A stretch of 64,000 bases of DNA from Eubacteriaceae bacterium Marseille-Q4139 (GTDB lineage: Bacteria > Bacillota > Clostridia > Lachnospirales > Lachnospiraceae), in NCBI GenBank assembly GCA_018223415.1, contig JAGTTQ010000001.1:1646865-1710864 (forward strand), given 5' to 3'. The notes beneath the pieces are model-generated. The model was not told the origin of the DNA. It did not search any database and worked only from the letters and a program-made list of their open reading frames with translations. A program made the translations under genes and the position numbers. This document shows positions 46,660 to 54,706 of the stretch, piece by piece. Numbering within the stretch: position 1 is the first letter of the stretch; each line of letters opens with the position of its first letter.

Positions 46660-46705
46660 GAAAAAGCAGAACGGCATAGCTATACGCTATGCCGTTCTGC
46701 AAGAT
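46660..46705. terminator. Strong terminator between the LytTR gene and the GNAT gene
   Basis: GCAGAACGGCATAGC (46666-46680) pairs perfectly with GCTATGCCGTTCTGC (46686-46700) around a five-base loop. On the minus strand TTTTTC follows, which ends the long MATE-to-GNAT operon; on the plus strand it may help to end the LytTR transcript. Confidence 0.9.
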
Positions 46706-46739
46706 ACGATTACTTCCCTGCCTCTGTCCGTGCCGACAA

Positions 46740-47288
46740 CTACACTCTATAAGCTTTCTTCTCCATCCAATACGACGGATGCAAAAGCCCCGTCGGCTCA
46801 TAAAACTCCGTTCCTAGGAATTCAAATCCCAGCTCTTTCAACAGCTTCTCCGACCGCCTGTTTTCCGGATGATGCCCGGCAAAAAGTCCGTCGGCCGAGA
46901 GCGTCTCGAAGGCATACCGGATCACGGCCCCGGCCGCTTCTTTTGCAAGCCCCTGTCCCCAGAACCGGCTGCGGAAATGAAAACCAATCTCAAAAACTTT
47001 TCCAGCTTCTTTTCCGCCGTCATGGGGCCTTAACCCGCAGCAGCCGGCAAGCTCGCCGGTTTCCAAAAGAAACACCGGCCAATACTGGACACCGAAGCTC
47101 TCCCGGGTTCTCATCTCCGTCTCAAGTCTCTTTTTGATATCTTCCCCGGAAAATACCCCCAAGGCGCAGATGAACCGCGTGACCTCCGGCTCGCCCCACA
47201 AAAGCTTCGCAAACTCCAGATCGTCCTTTTCCCATACGGAAAACCCGAGGCGCTCTGTCTTCATAAAATATTCCCGCATTGCATTCAC
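46740..47288 (-). CDS. GNAT-family N-acetyltransferase (RimJ/RimL-like)
   Basis: The 182-residue enzyme moves an acetyl group from acetyl-CoA to an amine. The start MNAMREYFMKTERLGFSVW has AAAGGA five bases upstream; the ATG at 47279 is an alternative. RLGFSVWEKDDLEFAKLLWG is the usual RimJ-like N-terminus, and the acetyl-CoA loop is FRSRFWGQGLAKEAAGAVIRYAFE. The C-terminal HHPENRRSEKLLKELGFEF fits. The acceptor may be a ribosomal protein or small molecule. It is six bases after the radical SAM gene and is the last gene of the run ended at 46660-46705. Confidence 0.88.
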   Translation of the reverse strand: MNAMREYFMKTERLGFSVWEKDDLEFAKLLWGEPEVTRFICALGVFSGEDIKKRLETEMRTRESFGVQYWPVFLLETGELAGCCGLRPHDGGKEAGKVFEIGFHFRSRFWGQGLAKEAAGAVIRYAFETLSADGLFAGHHPENRRSEKLLKELGFEFLGTEFYEPTGLLHPSYWMEKKAYRV

Positions 47289-47294
47289 GTCCTT

Positions 47295-48167
47295 TTAAAT
47301 ATGGCGTCTCCACTCTTCCAGACGGTATCTCTGTCTCGCCTTCGCATCCTCAAGCTGCTCTAACATGTCCGGGATGTCCTCGTTGAACGTCCCGGCCAGA
47401 ACCACGTAGTTGGAAGCGTGGTTGGTGCGGAAAATCGTGCCCGGCGAGTCGATGTTTTTAAGGAACAGCTCCATCTCCTCGACGATCTCGTCCGGCGTGA
47501 TGAGCTCCATGTCGCCGCGCTTCACTTCCTCATTCATCTCCGTCCCCTCATAAAGGCGAAGCGTCAAAAAGGAGGCGTACTCCGGATTCATCTGGTTGAT
47601 GAGCTCCGCCGACTTTACGGCATGCTCCCGGATGCCTTTTCTCCCGCCGAGGCCGGAAATCAGCGTCACCGACGTCTTCAGGCCGCAGCGCTTTAGTTTC
47701 TGCCCGGCCGCCGCAATCTGTGCCGCCGTCACGTCTTTCTTGATGTGGGCAAGGACTTTGTCGTCCCCGGACTCTGCCCCGAGATAGATGAGCTCCAGCC
47801 CGGCTGCCGCCAGTGCCCGAAGCTCGTCCTCCGTTTTACGGAGCACATCCTTTGCCGTCCCGTAAGCGGCAATCCGCTCCGCCGCCGGGAATTTTTCCCG
47901 GACATAGGCGAGAAGCTCCAGAAGCATCTCCGTCTTTACCACAAGCGCATCCCCGTCGGCAAAGAACACGCGGCGCACATACGGCCCGTACACGGCATGG
48001 CATTCGTCGAGATCCCGCATGATCTCCTCTTTTGTCCGGATGCGGAATTTTTTCTCGCGGTACATGTTGCAGAAGGTGCACCTGTTATGGGCACAGCCAA
48101 TCGTCACCTGGATAATCAGGCTCCGCGCCTCACTGGGCGGACGGTATAAGGTTCCCTCGTACTGCAT
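47295..48167 (-). CDS. Radical SAM protein (COG1032-like)
   Basis: The 290-residue protein starts MQYEGTLYRPPSEARSLIIQ. The cluster motif is GCAHNRCTFC, that is CX4CX2C instead of the usual CX3CX2C, a spacing seen in this group. Next come RVFFADGDALVV, ERIAAYGTAKDVL, YLGAESGDDKVL and TLISGLGG, the normal barrel blocks. There is no B12-binding or TRAM domain. The reaction is not known; clostridial members are often annotated only as radical SAM proteins. It lies 18 bases after the AAA ATPase gene. Confidence 0.88.
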   Translation of the reverse strand: MQYEGTLYRPPSEARSLIIQVTIGCAHNRCTFCNMYREKKFRIRTKEEIMRDLDECHAVYGPYVRRVFFADGDALVVKTEMLLELLAYVREKFPAAERIAAYGTAKDVLRKTEDELRALAAAGLELIYLGAESGDDKVLAHIKKDVTAAQIAAAGQKLKRCGLKTSVTLISGLGGRKGIREHAVKSAELINQMNPEYASFLTLRLYEGTEMNEEVKRGDMELITPDEIVEEMELFLKNIDSPGTIFRTNHASNYVVLAGTFNEDIPDMLEQLEDAKARQRYRLEEWRRHI

Positions 48168-48185
48168 GATGTTTTCCTCCTCTTT

Positions 48186-49736
48186 TTACAGTCCTTCTAA
48201 GCTGTCAAGCCGCCTTAAAAGTTCGGCTTCCCTGTCCTCAAACAAAAGCTTTTTATTATACTGGTAATAGCGTTCGCATTCCTGCTCCTTTAAGAAGTCC
48301 ACGGCGTGCGGACTGGAATTCAACTCCGAAATAAAGCTCACCATCTCCTGACTGTCGCCGAAGGCCGCTTCCATGAAATCAAAAGCATGCTCAAGCATTG
48401 CCGCCGTGTCTTCGCAGGCTTTAAAATACGCCTCCCTGTCGTTTCCGAACAGCTCCCGCACCTTGGAAAAGGCCGTCTCCGGCTCTGAAAGCCCCTCACT
48501 CTTTAACGCCAGAAGATATCCGTTTAATGCCGCCTCCGCGTCCCGGTACCGGTATTCCTGTTCCCTGGAGAGCAGTTTTGCCTTTTTCTTTCGCTCATGG
48601 TCTTCCTGGAATTCATGCACCAGCGCCTCGAAAACCGAGGCCGCGCCTGCGTTCTGCCTGCCCGAACTTTCGATCCCCGCAGTTCCGCCTTCTGCCAAAA
48701 CCCGCGCCTTAAATTCCTTCAAAACGCCGAACAGAAGCTCTGTCCCCGCTTTTTTCTCCCCAACGCCCCGAAACGCCGTCTCGAGCCCGGAAAGAAGCAG
48801 GCTTATGACAGAAAGCCGCTCATCGAAATCTGCCCGGGACGCCTTTCTTATGAGCGTCTCGTCCCGGTGCCCGCGAAGCACCTCTTCGATCTGATATTTG
48901 GCCTGATATTTATAGTAAAGCTCCAGATAATTCGCAAAATCCCCGGCAATCTTCGGGTGCGCCGCATACTGAAGCGCCACCTCCCGGTCCACAGGCGTTC
49001 CAAGCTTTTCGCAGACCTCTAAGAATCTTGACAAATCCTCCCAGCCCCTCGGCGTGACGAACCGTTTCCCGTCCACCGTGGTCTCCGTCGTGCAGAAATA
49101 CTGCGGCCTGGCCGTCAGATAAGACACAATGGCCGGATGGATGCGGACGTTCTTCGCATACTCCTTCCAAACAGAAAAATCCGCCTCCACGTCGATCCGC
49201 TTCACACGGTCGAGGGTCGCCAGGTCAAACTCCCGGACGGATTTATTGTACTCCGGCGGGTTCCCGGCCGTCACGACGATCCAGCCGTCCGGGATTTTAT
49301 GGTTTCCGAAGGTCTTGTACTGAAGAAATTGGAGCATGGCCGGCGCCAGAGTCTCAGAAACGCAGTTGATCTCGTCGAGAAACAAAATCCCCTCCGAAAG
49401 CCCCGTCGCCTCCATGCAGTCATAGACGGCCGCCACAATCTCGCTCATGGTGTATTCCGTCACATGCTTTTTTACGCCTCCGTACTCCTTTTCCTGGATA
49501 AACGGCAGGCCGATGGCACTCTGGCGCGTGTGGTGGGTAATCGTATAGGACACCAGCCCGATCCCGCACTCCCTGGCGGCCTGTTCCATGATCTGCGTTT
49601 TCCCGATGCCGGGCGGCCCCATAAGCAGGACGGGCCTCTGTCTTTCCGCCGGAATCACGTACTCCCCGTGTTCATCTTTAAGAAGATATGCATGAACCGT
49701 ATTCTTAATTTCTTCCTTTGCTCTCTTGATATTCAT
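48186..49736 (-). CDS. MoxR/RavA-like AAA+ ATPase
   Basis: The start MNIKRAKEEIKNTVHAYLL gives 516 residues and has GGAGAAGGG nearby; the longer frame runs back into the VWA gene. Residues about 35-260 are an AAA+ domain with Walker A GPPGIGKTQ, Walker B ILFLDEINCV and sensor 1 VVTAGNPPEYNKSVREFD. The C-terminal 250 residues are mostly helical (FEALVHEFQEDHERKKKAKL) and have no known domain I can name. MoxR-type ATPases act as chaperones with a VWA partner, and such a protein is encoded 16 bases upstream. Client and metal are unknown. Confidence 0.88.
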   Translation of the reverse strand: MNIKRAKEEIKNTVHAYLLKDEHGEYVIPAERQRPVLLMGPPGIGKTQIMEQAARECGIGLVSYTITHHTRQSAIGLPFIQEKEYGGVKKHVTEYTMSEIVAAVYDCMEATGLSEGILFLDEINCVSETLAPAMLQFLQYKTFGNHKIPDGWIVVTAGNPPEYNKSVREFDLATLDRVKRIDVEADFSVWKEYAKNVRIHPAIVSYLTARPQYFCTTETTVDGKRFVTPRGWEDLSRFLEVCEKLGTPVDREVALQYAAHPKIAGDFANYLELYYKYQAKYQIEEVLRGHRDETLIRKASRADFDERLSVISLLLSGLETAFRGVGEKKAGTELLFGVLKEFKARVLAEGGTAGIESSGRQNAGAASVFEALVHEFQEDHERKKKAKLLSREQEYRYRDAEAALNGYLLALKSEGLSEPETAFSKVRELFGNDREAYFKACEDTAAMLEHAFDFMEAAFGDSQEMVSFISELNSSPHAVDFLKEQECERYYQYNKKLLFEDREAELLRRLDSLEGL

Positions 49737-49752
49737 GTTATTCCCTTCTCCG

Positions 49753-51105
49753 TCACCTGGCCCGGACATTTTTATCCAGGTCGTCCTCGTCAAGAATCAC
49801 CTTCATGGCCCAGGGCGGCACATCCACGTCCATATAGTTTTCCTGCATGAACACGAAAGCCGTGTCATATGGAGGCATTTTCACCGGAAAAATCCCGCGG
49901 CCGTCGGTAAAATACAAAAGCCCTTTCAGGCTGTCAAACCGGTTTTCCCGCTGCATCTGTTCCACATAAAGGAACGCCGGCCGAAAATCTGTCCCGCCCA
50001 TGCCGGAAAGCGTCAGATTTTCCATGTATTTCGTGAGCTGATCCCTGTTTTCGATTTTCACATCCTGGCGCACCTTATCGTCGCACTGCAAAATGTGGAT
50101 GTTCACCTTCCTAAAAAAGCTCTCGCTCTCCGAAAGCACGGCACAGGTCTCCTCCAGAAATTTTTTCACCAGCTCCCCGGAACAGGACATGGACGTGTCG
50201 ATGACGATCACAAAGTCCTCGATCCGCTTCGTCTCCTTAGTTTCAAGGGGCTCGATGAGCGGCATATTTCCGTAGAGTTCCATGCCGTAGCTGTAAAACA
50301 CATAGTCAAAGGAATCGGGATCCACCTGCACAGTTTCCTTTAAAACAGAAAATTTCCGTAAAAATTCCCGGTAATCGTACCGCTCCCTGTTCTCCGCGGC
50401 AATCTGTCTGTGAAGCTCTTTTTCGTCCTCCGACGCCTCGGACGCAAACGCCTCCATCTCCGTCTGCATCTTCTCCCGCCTGTCGTCCCAGTCCTTCTTT
50501 TTGTTCTGATTCGGCATGGACGGCCCGTTTTTATCCTCCCAGCGGGAGTGGTCATCCCGGTAAAATTCAGCGGACATGCGCCCGTATTCCGCCTCGGAAA
50601 GCCCCATGGAAAGGAGCACGCGGTAAATCCCCTCGGCAGAAAGGACGGGAAGCTGTTCTTTTAGCCGCCCGTAAAGCTCTCTGCGGAAAGGCGGGACATG
50701 CAGGTAAACGCAGGGCTTTTTTAAATCGTCTAACATGGACTCCGCCGCAATGTCGCAGGCCAGGTTCCAGTACCTCTCATCCCGACCTTTCCTGTTCCAG
50801 GGATGGCCGAAAAGACAGTGGAAAATCATGTGAAGCTGCATCCTGTTTACATAAATCCGGTTTCGGCGGTATAAAGCAGCCGTAAAGGATGGATCGAAAA
50901 ACAGGGATGACCCGTCCGTCCCCATCCCGTTTAAGGAGAAATCCGGGACGGGACGCAGGGCGTTTAAGGCGCTGTCGAAAAAGCGCATGGAAAGATACAG
51001 TTCATTCCTGGAATTTTTAAGAATATCGGCGCAGACACCGGCCAGCGCCTCGGCTTTTTCCTGCTCCTTAAAAATCGGGGAGCGGTACGGCTCTTCCATT
51101 CTCAT
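49753..51105 (-). CDS. VWA-domain protein with DUF2201-like metallopeptidase-type N-terminus
   Basis: The 450-residue protein has an N-terminal part with QLHMIFHCLFGHPWNRKGRD and YWNLACDIAAESMLD, similar to the zinc-peptidase-like DUF2201 N-domain. The middle is very charged (DWDDRREKMQTEMEAF). The C-terminal VWA domain has the complete MIDAS metal site: DTSMS, then GGTDFRP with the Thr, and LLYFTDGRG with the Asp. It lies between the LRR gene and the AAA gene; AAA plus VWA pairs such as RavA-ViaA assemble or remodel metal proteins. Cytosolic location is expected as there is no signal. Confidence 0.87.
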   Translation of the reverse strand: MRMEEPYRSPIFKEQEKAEALAGVCADILKNSRNELYLSMRFFDSALNALRPVPDFSLNGMGTDGSSLFFDPSFTAALYRRNRIYVNRMQLHMIFHCLFGHPWNRKGRDERYWNLACDIAAESMLDDLKKPCVYLHVPPFRRELYGRLKEQLPVLSAEGIYRVLLSMGLSEAEYGRMSAEFYRDDHSRWEDKNGPSMPNQNKKKDWDDRREKMQTEMEAFASEASEDEKELHRQIAAENRERYDYREFLRKFSVLKETVQVDPDSFDYVFYSYGMELYGNMPLIEPLETKETKRIEDFVIVIDTSMSCSGELVKKFLEETCAVLSESESFFRKVNIHILQCDDKVRQDVKIENRDQLTKYMENLTLSGMGGTDFRPAFLYVEQMQRENRFDSLKGLLYFTDGRGIFPVKMPPYDTAFVFMQENYMDVDVPPWAMKVILDEDDLDKNVRAR

Positions 51106-51114
51106 CCCTCCGTC

Positions 51115-52005
51115 CTAAAGCTCAAACAGCTCTTTTTTCGCGCCAAACCTCCGGCGCTTTTCCTCCATAAGGCGGCCGGAAATCCCGGCCTTCTTTTTCT
51201 CCGACGCCGCAAGAATCAGCCTGTCCAGATCGCTCTGCCCCAGGCTTTCCCCGAACTGCCCAAAGAGCCAGAAAAACAAGTCCTCGTCCTTTACAGCCTG
51301 ATAAAGAAGCTCTGAAAGGTGTTCCCTCAAAAACGCCTCATACTCCCCTTTTGCCTCAGCGGAAAGCTCCGCCGGATGCCGCAGGCGGCAGACGGCAATT
51401 TCCGCCGCCAAAAAAACGTCCTCTTCATATTTTTCCAGCGGGAACAGCTTATCATACCGGTCAAACCGCACTTTTCTGTCCTCAAAGCAGTAGCGGTATT
51501 TCTGTCCGGTGCCGTGGATGCTGGAGCTTATGATCCTGGCCGGCGTATTCTCCACCGCCTCATCATAATAAAGGGGGAAAATTAACCGCGCTTCCTCCCG
51601 CTCCGTTCCGTCCTCCTGCATAAAAAAGAAGCGCACCGTCAGGCGGCCGTTTATCTCCGTCACAAAATCCCGAAGCCCGGATCTGGCGCCCCGCTCCATG
51701 TGCAGGCGGATTTCCCTTATGTTCCGGCAGCCGTTAAACAGGCCGCCGCCGATCTCCGTGGCCGCGCCGTGGACGTCGAAAAGAGAAAGGCGCTCGCAGT
51801 TGTAAAACGCATATTTCCCAATCTTCTTTAAGCCGGCCGGAAGATAGACCTCTTCCACGCCCGTCCCCGCAAACAGCCTGTCGGAAAGCTCCGTGACCGG
51901 CAGGCCGCCAAGGCTTTCCGGGATAACACAGGCGGCGCCTGGTGAAAAAACCTTTGTCACACAGGCGCCCCCGTCTTTTTCCATATAGTCAAATTCTGTC
52001 CTCAT
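51115..52005 (-). CDS. Leucine-rich repeat (BspA-type) protein
   Basis: The 296-residue protein has two to three BspA-like LRR units at residues about 25-90 (PESLGGLPVTELSDRLFAGTG, EVYLPAGLKKIGKYAFYNCERL). Residues about 100-200 are a beta-rich part and the end is helical (FWLFGQFGESLGQSDLDRLI). It has no signal peptide, unlike most BspA-like proteins, so it is probably intracellular. It starts seven bases after the MATE stop and ends nine bases before the VWA gene, so it is likely a substrate adaptor of the AAA-VWA pair. That role is inference from location. Confidence 0.8.
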   Translation of the reverse strand: MRTEFDYMEKDGGACVTKVFSPGAACVIPESLGGLPVTELSDRLFAGTGVEEVYLPAGLKKIGKYAFYNCERLSLFDVHGAATEIGGGLFNGCRNIREIRLHMERGARSGLRDFVTEINGRLTVRFFFMQEDGTEREEARLIFPLYYDEAVENTPARIISSSIHGTGQKYRYCFEDRKVRFDRYDKLFPLEKYEEDVFLAAEIAVCRLRHPAELSAEAKGEYEAFLREHLSELLYQAVKDEDLFFWLFGQFGESLGQSDLDRLILAASEKKKAGISGRLMEEKRRRFGAKKELFEL

Positions 52006-52012
52006 AGAATCC

Positions 52013-53374
52013 TTATTTCAGCTTCCTGATGGGGCTGAATCGGTAATAATAAATGATAAACGCAATGGAAGTAACCGTCCAGCTTAACGGATAGCTCACA
52101 AGCGTCGTAATTAACGTCGGGTTAAACGGCGTCACGATGAACACCCAGGCCACACGGAGCACGCAGGTTCCGAAGCAGATCAAAAGCATGGGAACGAACG
52201 CGTCGCCGATGCCGCGCAGGGTACAGGGATACACGTTGACACAGATATACGTTACCCAGAACGGAATCAGGAAATGCATGATATTTCCGCTCAATTCCAT
52301 GACGGCCGGATCACTGGTGAACAGGGAGGAAAGCGGCCCGCCGAGCACCCAGATCACAGCGCCTAACACCAGGGTGATAACCGTGGACATGCCGATGCCC
52401 ACATACGTTCCCCGTTTCAGCCTGTCAATTTTTCTCGCGCCGAAGTTCTGTCCGGCAAAGGTCGTCACGGAAATACCCATGGCGTCCATGGTCATCCAGA
52501 ACAGGCCGTCGATTTTCCCGTACACGGCCCAGGCCGCGATGGTGTCCGTGCCGAAGCTGTTGATGTTGGCCTGGATCAGGATGTTGGAGATGGAGTACAT
52601 CGTGGACTGAAGGCCGGCAGGAAGGCCGATTTTTACCACCTTAACAAGCATCATCCGATCCACCTTCAGTTCCTTTATGTTGAACCGGTAGCACTCCTTC
52701 GAGCGGATCAGCGTCGCCATAACGAGGACTGCCGAAATGAGCTGGGAAAGAATCGTCGCCAGGGCTGCGCCGGCAACCTCCATCTTAAGGCCCACAACGA
52801 ACGCCAGATCCAGGACAATGTTCGTGAGACATGCCGCAATCAGGAAGAATAACGGCCGCCTGGAATCGCCGACTGCCCGGAGGATCGCCGCACCCATGTT
52901 GTAGAGCAGGTTCACGATAATGCCGGCAAAATAAATCCGCAGGTAGGTGACGGAGTAGTCCATGATTTCATCCGGCACACCCATGGCCCGCAGGGCGATG
53001 GGCGCCATGGTTTCACCGACCACCAGAAAGAGCACGCCGCCGGCCAGCGCCATGCAGAACGCCGTATGGACGGCCTTTCTCACATAGTCCTCCTGTCTCG
53101 CCCCGTAATACTGGGACACGACGACGGCTGCGCCGGAGGAAACGCCGACGAAAAAGCCAACCAGCAGGTTAATCAGGGTTCCCGTCGTACCGCCTACGGC
53201 CGACAGGGCCTCCTTGCCCACGAACTTTCCTACGATCATGGCGTCTGCTGTATTGTAAAGCTGCTGAAAAAAAGTCCCGAACAGAATCGGGAAGAAAAAT
53301 ATTAAAAGCTGCTGCCAGATAACACCTTCGGTAATCCCGTTATACTGCTGTGCCGTTCCTTCTCTCTTTCCCAT
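52013..53374 (-). CDS. MATE-family efflux transporter
   Basis: The chosen start MGKREGTAQQYNGITEGVIW gives 453 residues, the normal MATE length, with AAAAGG nine bases upstream. The protein has 12 predicted helices in two halves, with ILFGTFFQQLYNTADAMIVGKFVGKEALSAVG near the start, the common MATE helix 1-2 pattern. It moves cationic or drug-like compounds outward with Na+ or H+. The frame stays open for 71 more codons upstream, through a structured leader. It may be the first gene of a six-gene run to the GNAT gene. Confidence 0.9.
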   Translation of the reverse strand: MGKREGTAQQYNGITEGVIWQQLLIFFFPILFGTFFQQLYNTADAMIVGKFVGKEALSAVGGTTGTLINLLVGFFVGVSSGAAVVVSQYYGARQEDYVRKAVHTAFCMALAGGVLFLVVGETMAPIALRAMGVPDEIMDYSVTYLRIYFAGIIVNLLYNMGAAILRAVGDSRRPLFFLIAACLTNIVLDLAFVVGLKMEVAGAALATILSQLISAVLVMATLIRSKECYRFNIKELKVDRMMLVKVVKIGLPAGLQSTMYSISNILIQANINSFGTDTIAAWAVYGKIDGLFWMTMDAMGISVTTFAGQNFGARKIDRLKRGTYVGIGMSTVITLVLGAVIWVLGGPLSSLFTSDPAVMELSGNIMHFLIPFWVTYICVNVYPCTLRGIGDAFVPMLLICFGTCVLRVAWVFIVTPFNPTLITTLVSYPLSWTVTSIAFIIYYYRFSPIRKLK

Positions 53375-53436
53375 ACTCTCCATCCTTTTCTCTCTTGTCT
53401 GTTTTTCCTCCGAAACGGAGGCATGGCTTGTGCAAT

Positions 53437-53460
53437 AAAAAGAAGCCCGCTTGCGGACTT
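53437..53460 (-). terminator. Terminator or attenuator between ddh and the MATE gene
   Basis: On the minus strand AAGTCCGC and GCGGGCTT form an eight-base stem with a G-T pair, followed by CTTTTT. It lies in the untranslated stretch before the MATE gene, where I see no promoter downstream of it, so it may work as an attenuator. Confidence 0.55.
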
Positions 53461-53522
53461 CCTTTGCTGCCGCGCGCATGTCCTGAAAGCCAATCCGGCC
53501 GGACTCTTCGCGGGCGCGCCCC

Positions 53523-53558
53523 GCCGCACAGGCAATCCGCAGAAAAATCCTGTGCGGC
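53523..53558 (-). promoter_or_regulatory. Leader hairpin upstream of the MATE gene
   Basis: GCCGCACAGG and CCTGTGCGGC form a perfect ten-base stem with a 16-base loop. It lies 60 bases before the terminator at 53437-53460 in the same transcript and could be part of a switch. No known riboswitch class is recognised. Confidence 0.5.
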
Positions 53559-53608
53559 AGCAGACTACGCTGATCTTCCTCTGACATTCCTTACATCATT
53601 CTGTTTCT

Positions 53609-54595
53609 TTACAGCAGTTCCTTCCGCAGCTCCTCGCCGCTCTTTGCGGAAAGGTATGCCGGCGGGATATCGAGAATCGTCCGGCAGCCCGTCTGGCCTT
53701 CTTTTGCCATGCGGTATGCGGCGCGGGCGCATGCTGCGATCACCGACGACGTAAATTCCGGGTTGGAATCCAGCTTTAAGCTGTACTCAATCACATGCTT
53801 ATTCTCCAGATCCCAGCCAGTCCGTCCGCTGCGGATCACGAAGCCGCCGTGGGGCAGACGGCTGTGGTCTCTCTTCATCTCTTCTTCCGTGATGAAATGA
53901 ACCGTCGTGTCATAATCTGCAAAGTAGTTGGGCATGGTCTTGATCTCGTTTTCGATCTTTGCCAGGTCGGCGCCTTCCTCCGCCACAACGAAGCACTCTC
54001 TCGTGTGCTTTTCTCTCGTCGTAAGCTCCGGCGTCTCGCCGCTCCGGATGGCCTCCAGCGCGCTGTCCACCGGGATTGTGTACTGCCTTGCATCCTTTAC
54101 GCCTGCAATCCGGCGGATCGCATCGGAATGCCCCTGGCTCACGCCTTTGCCCCAGAACGTATAGTCACGGCCATCCGGCAGCACCGCATTCGCATATACA
54201 CGGTTTAAGGAGAACATGCCGGGATCCCATCCTGCGGAGATGACGGCCACTTTCCCGCCTTCCTTTGCGGCTGCGTCCACGGCCGCATAATGCTCCGGGA
54301 TCTTTGCGTGGGTGTCAAAGCTGTCGACAACATGGAACAGCTTTGCAAACTCCGGCGTCTGCTCCGGCAGATCGGTCGCGCTTCCGCCGCAGAGGATCAT
54401 CACGTCGATCTGATCCGTCATGTTTTTCGCTTCGTCTAATGGATATACCTTAACGCCCTCCGTCAGGATCTTTACCGTGTCCGGATTTCTCCTGGTAAAC
54501 ACGGCCGCAAGCTCCATGTCCGGATTCTGCTTTACTGCACATTCTACGCCTTTTCCCAGGTTTCCGTAACCCAGGATACCAATTCTGATTCCCAT
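53609..54595 (-). CDS. ddh: meso-Diaminopimelate D-dehydrogenase
   Basis: Ddh makes meso-diaminopimelate from tetrahydrodipicolinate and ammonia with NADPH, in one step of lysine and cell-wall synthesis. The start MGIRIGILGYGNLGKGVECA gives 328 residues, with AAGGAG about nine bases upstream. The dinucleotide loop GYGNLGKG, the catalytic-region block DSFDTHAKIPEH, SAGWDPGMFSLNRV and GKGVSQGHSDAIRR are all typical. Its presence implies a direct lysine route as in other Clostridia. It has its own promoter. Confidence 0.95.
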   Translation of the reverse strand: MGIRIGILGYGNLGKGVECAVKQNPDMELAAVFTRRNPDTVKILTEGVKVYPLDEAKNMTDQIDVMILCGGSATDLPEQTPEFAKLFHVVDSFDTHAKIPEHYAAVDAAAKEGGKVAVISAGWDPGMFSLNRVYANAVLPDGRDYTFWGKGVSQGHSDAIRRIAGVKDARQYTIPVDSALEAIRSGETPELTTREKHTRECFVVAEEGADLAKIENEIKTMPNYFADYDTTVHFITEEEMKRDHSRLPHGGFVIRSGRTGWDLENKHVIEYSLKLDSNPEFTSSVIAACARAAYRMAKEGQTGCRTILDIPPAYLSAKSGEELRKELL

Positions 54596-54637
54596 TTTCT
54601 TCCGCTCCTTTTTTGTCAAAAATTCCTGTCTGAACTA

Positions 54638-54666
54638 ATTCTATCAACCGCCCATTCCCGTGTCAA
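54638..54666 (-). promoter_or_regulatory. Promoter of ddh
   Basis: The minus strand has TTGACA, 17 bases, TAGAAT, about 40 bases before the ATG. Confidence 0.8.
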
Positions 54667-54706
54667 CTGGAAATGCCATGATTTTACAGGCTCCGGTTTT
54701 CGGGAA

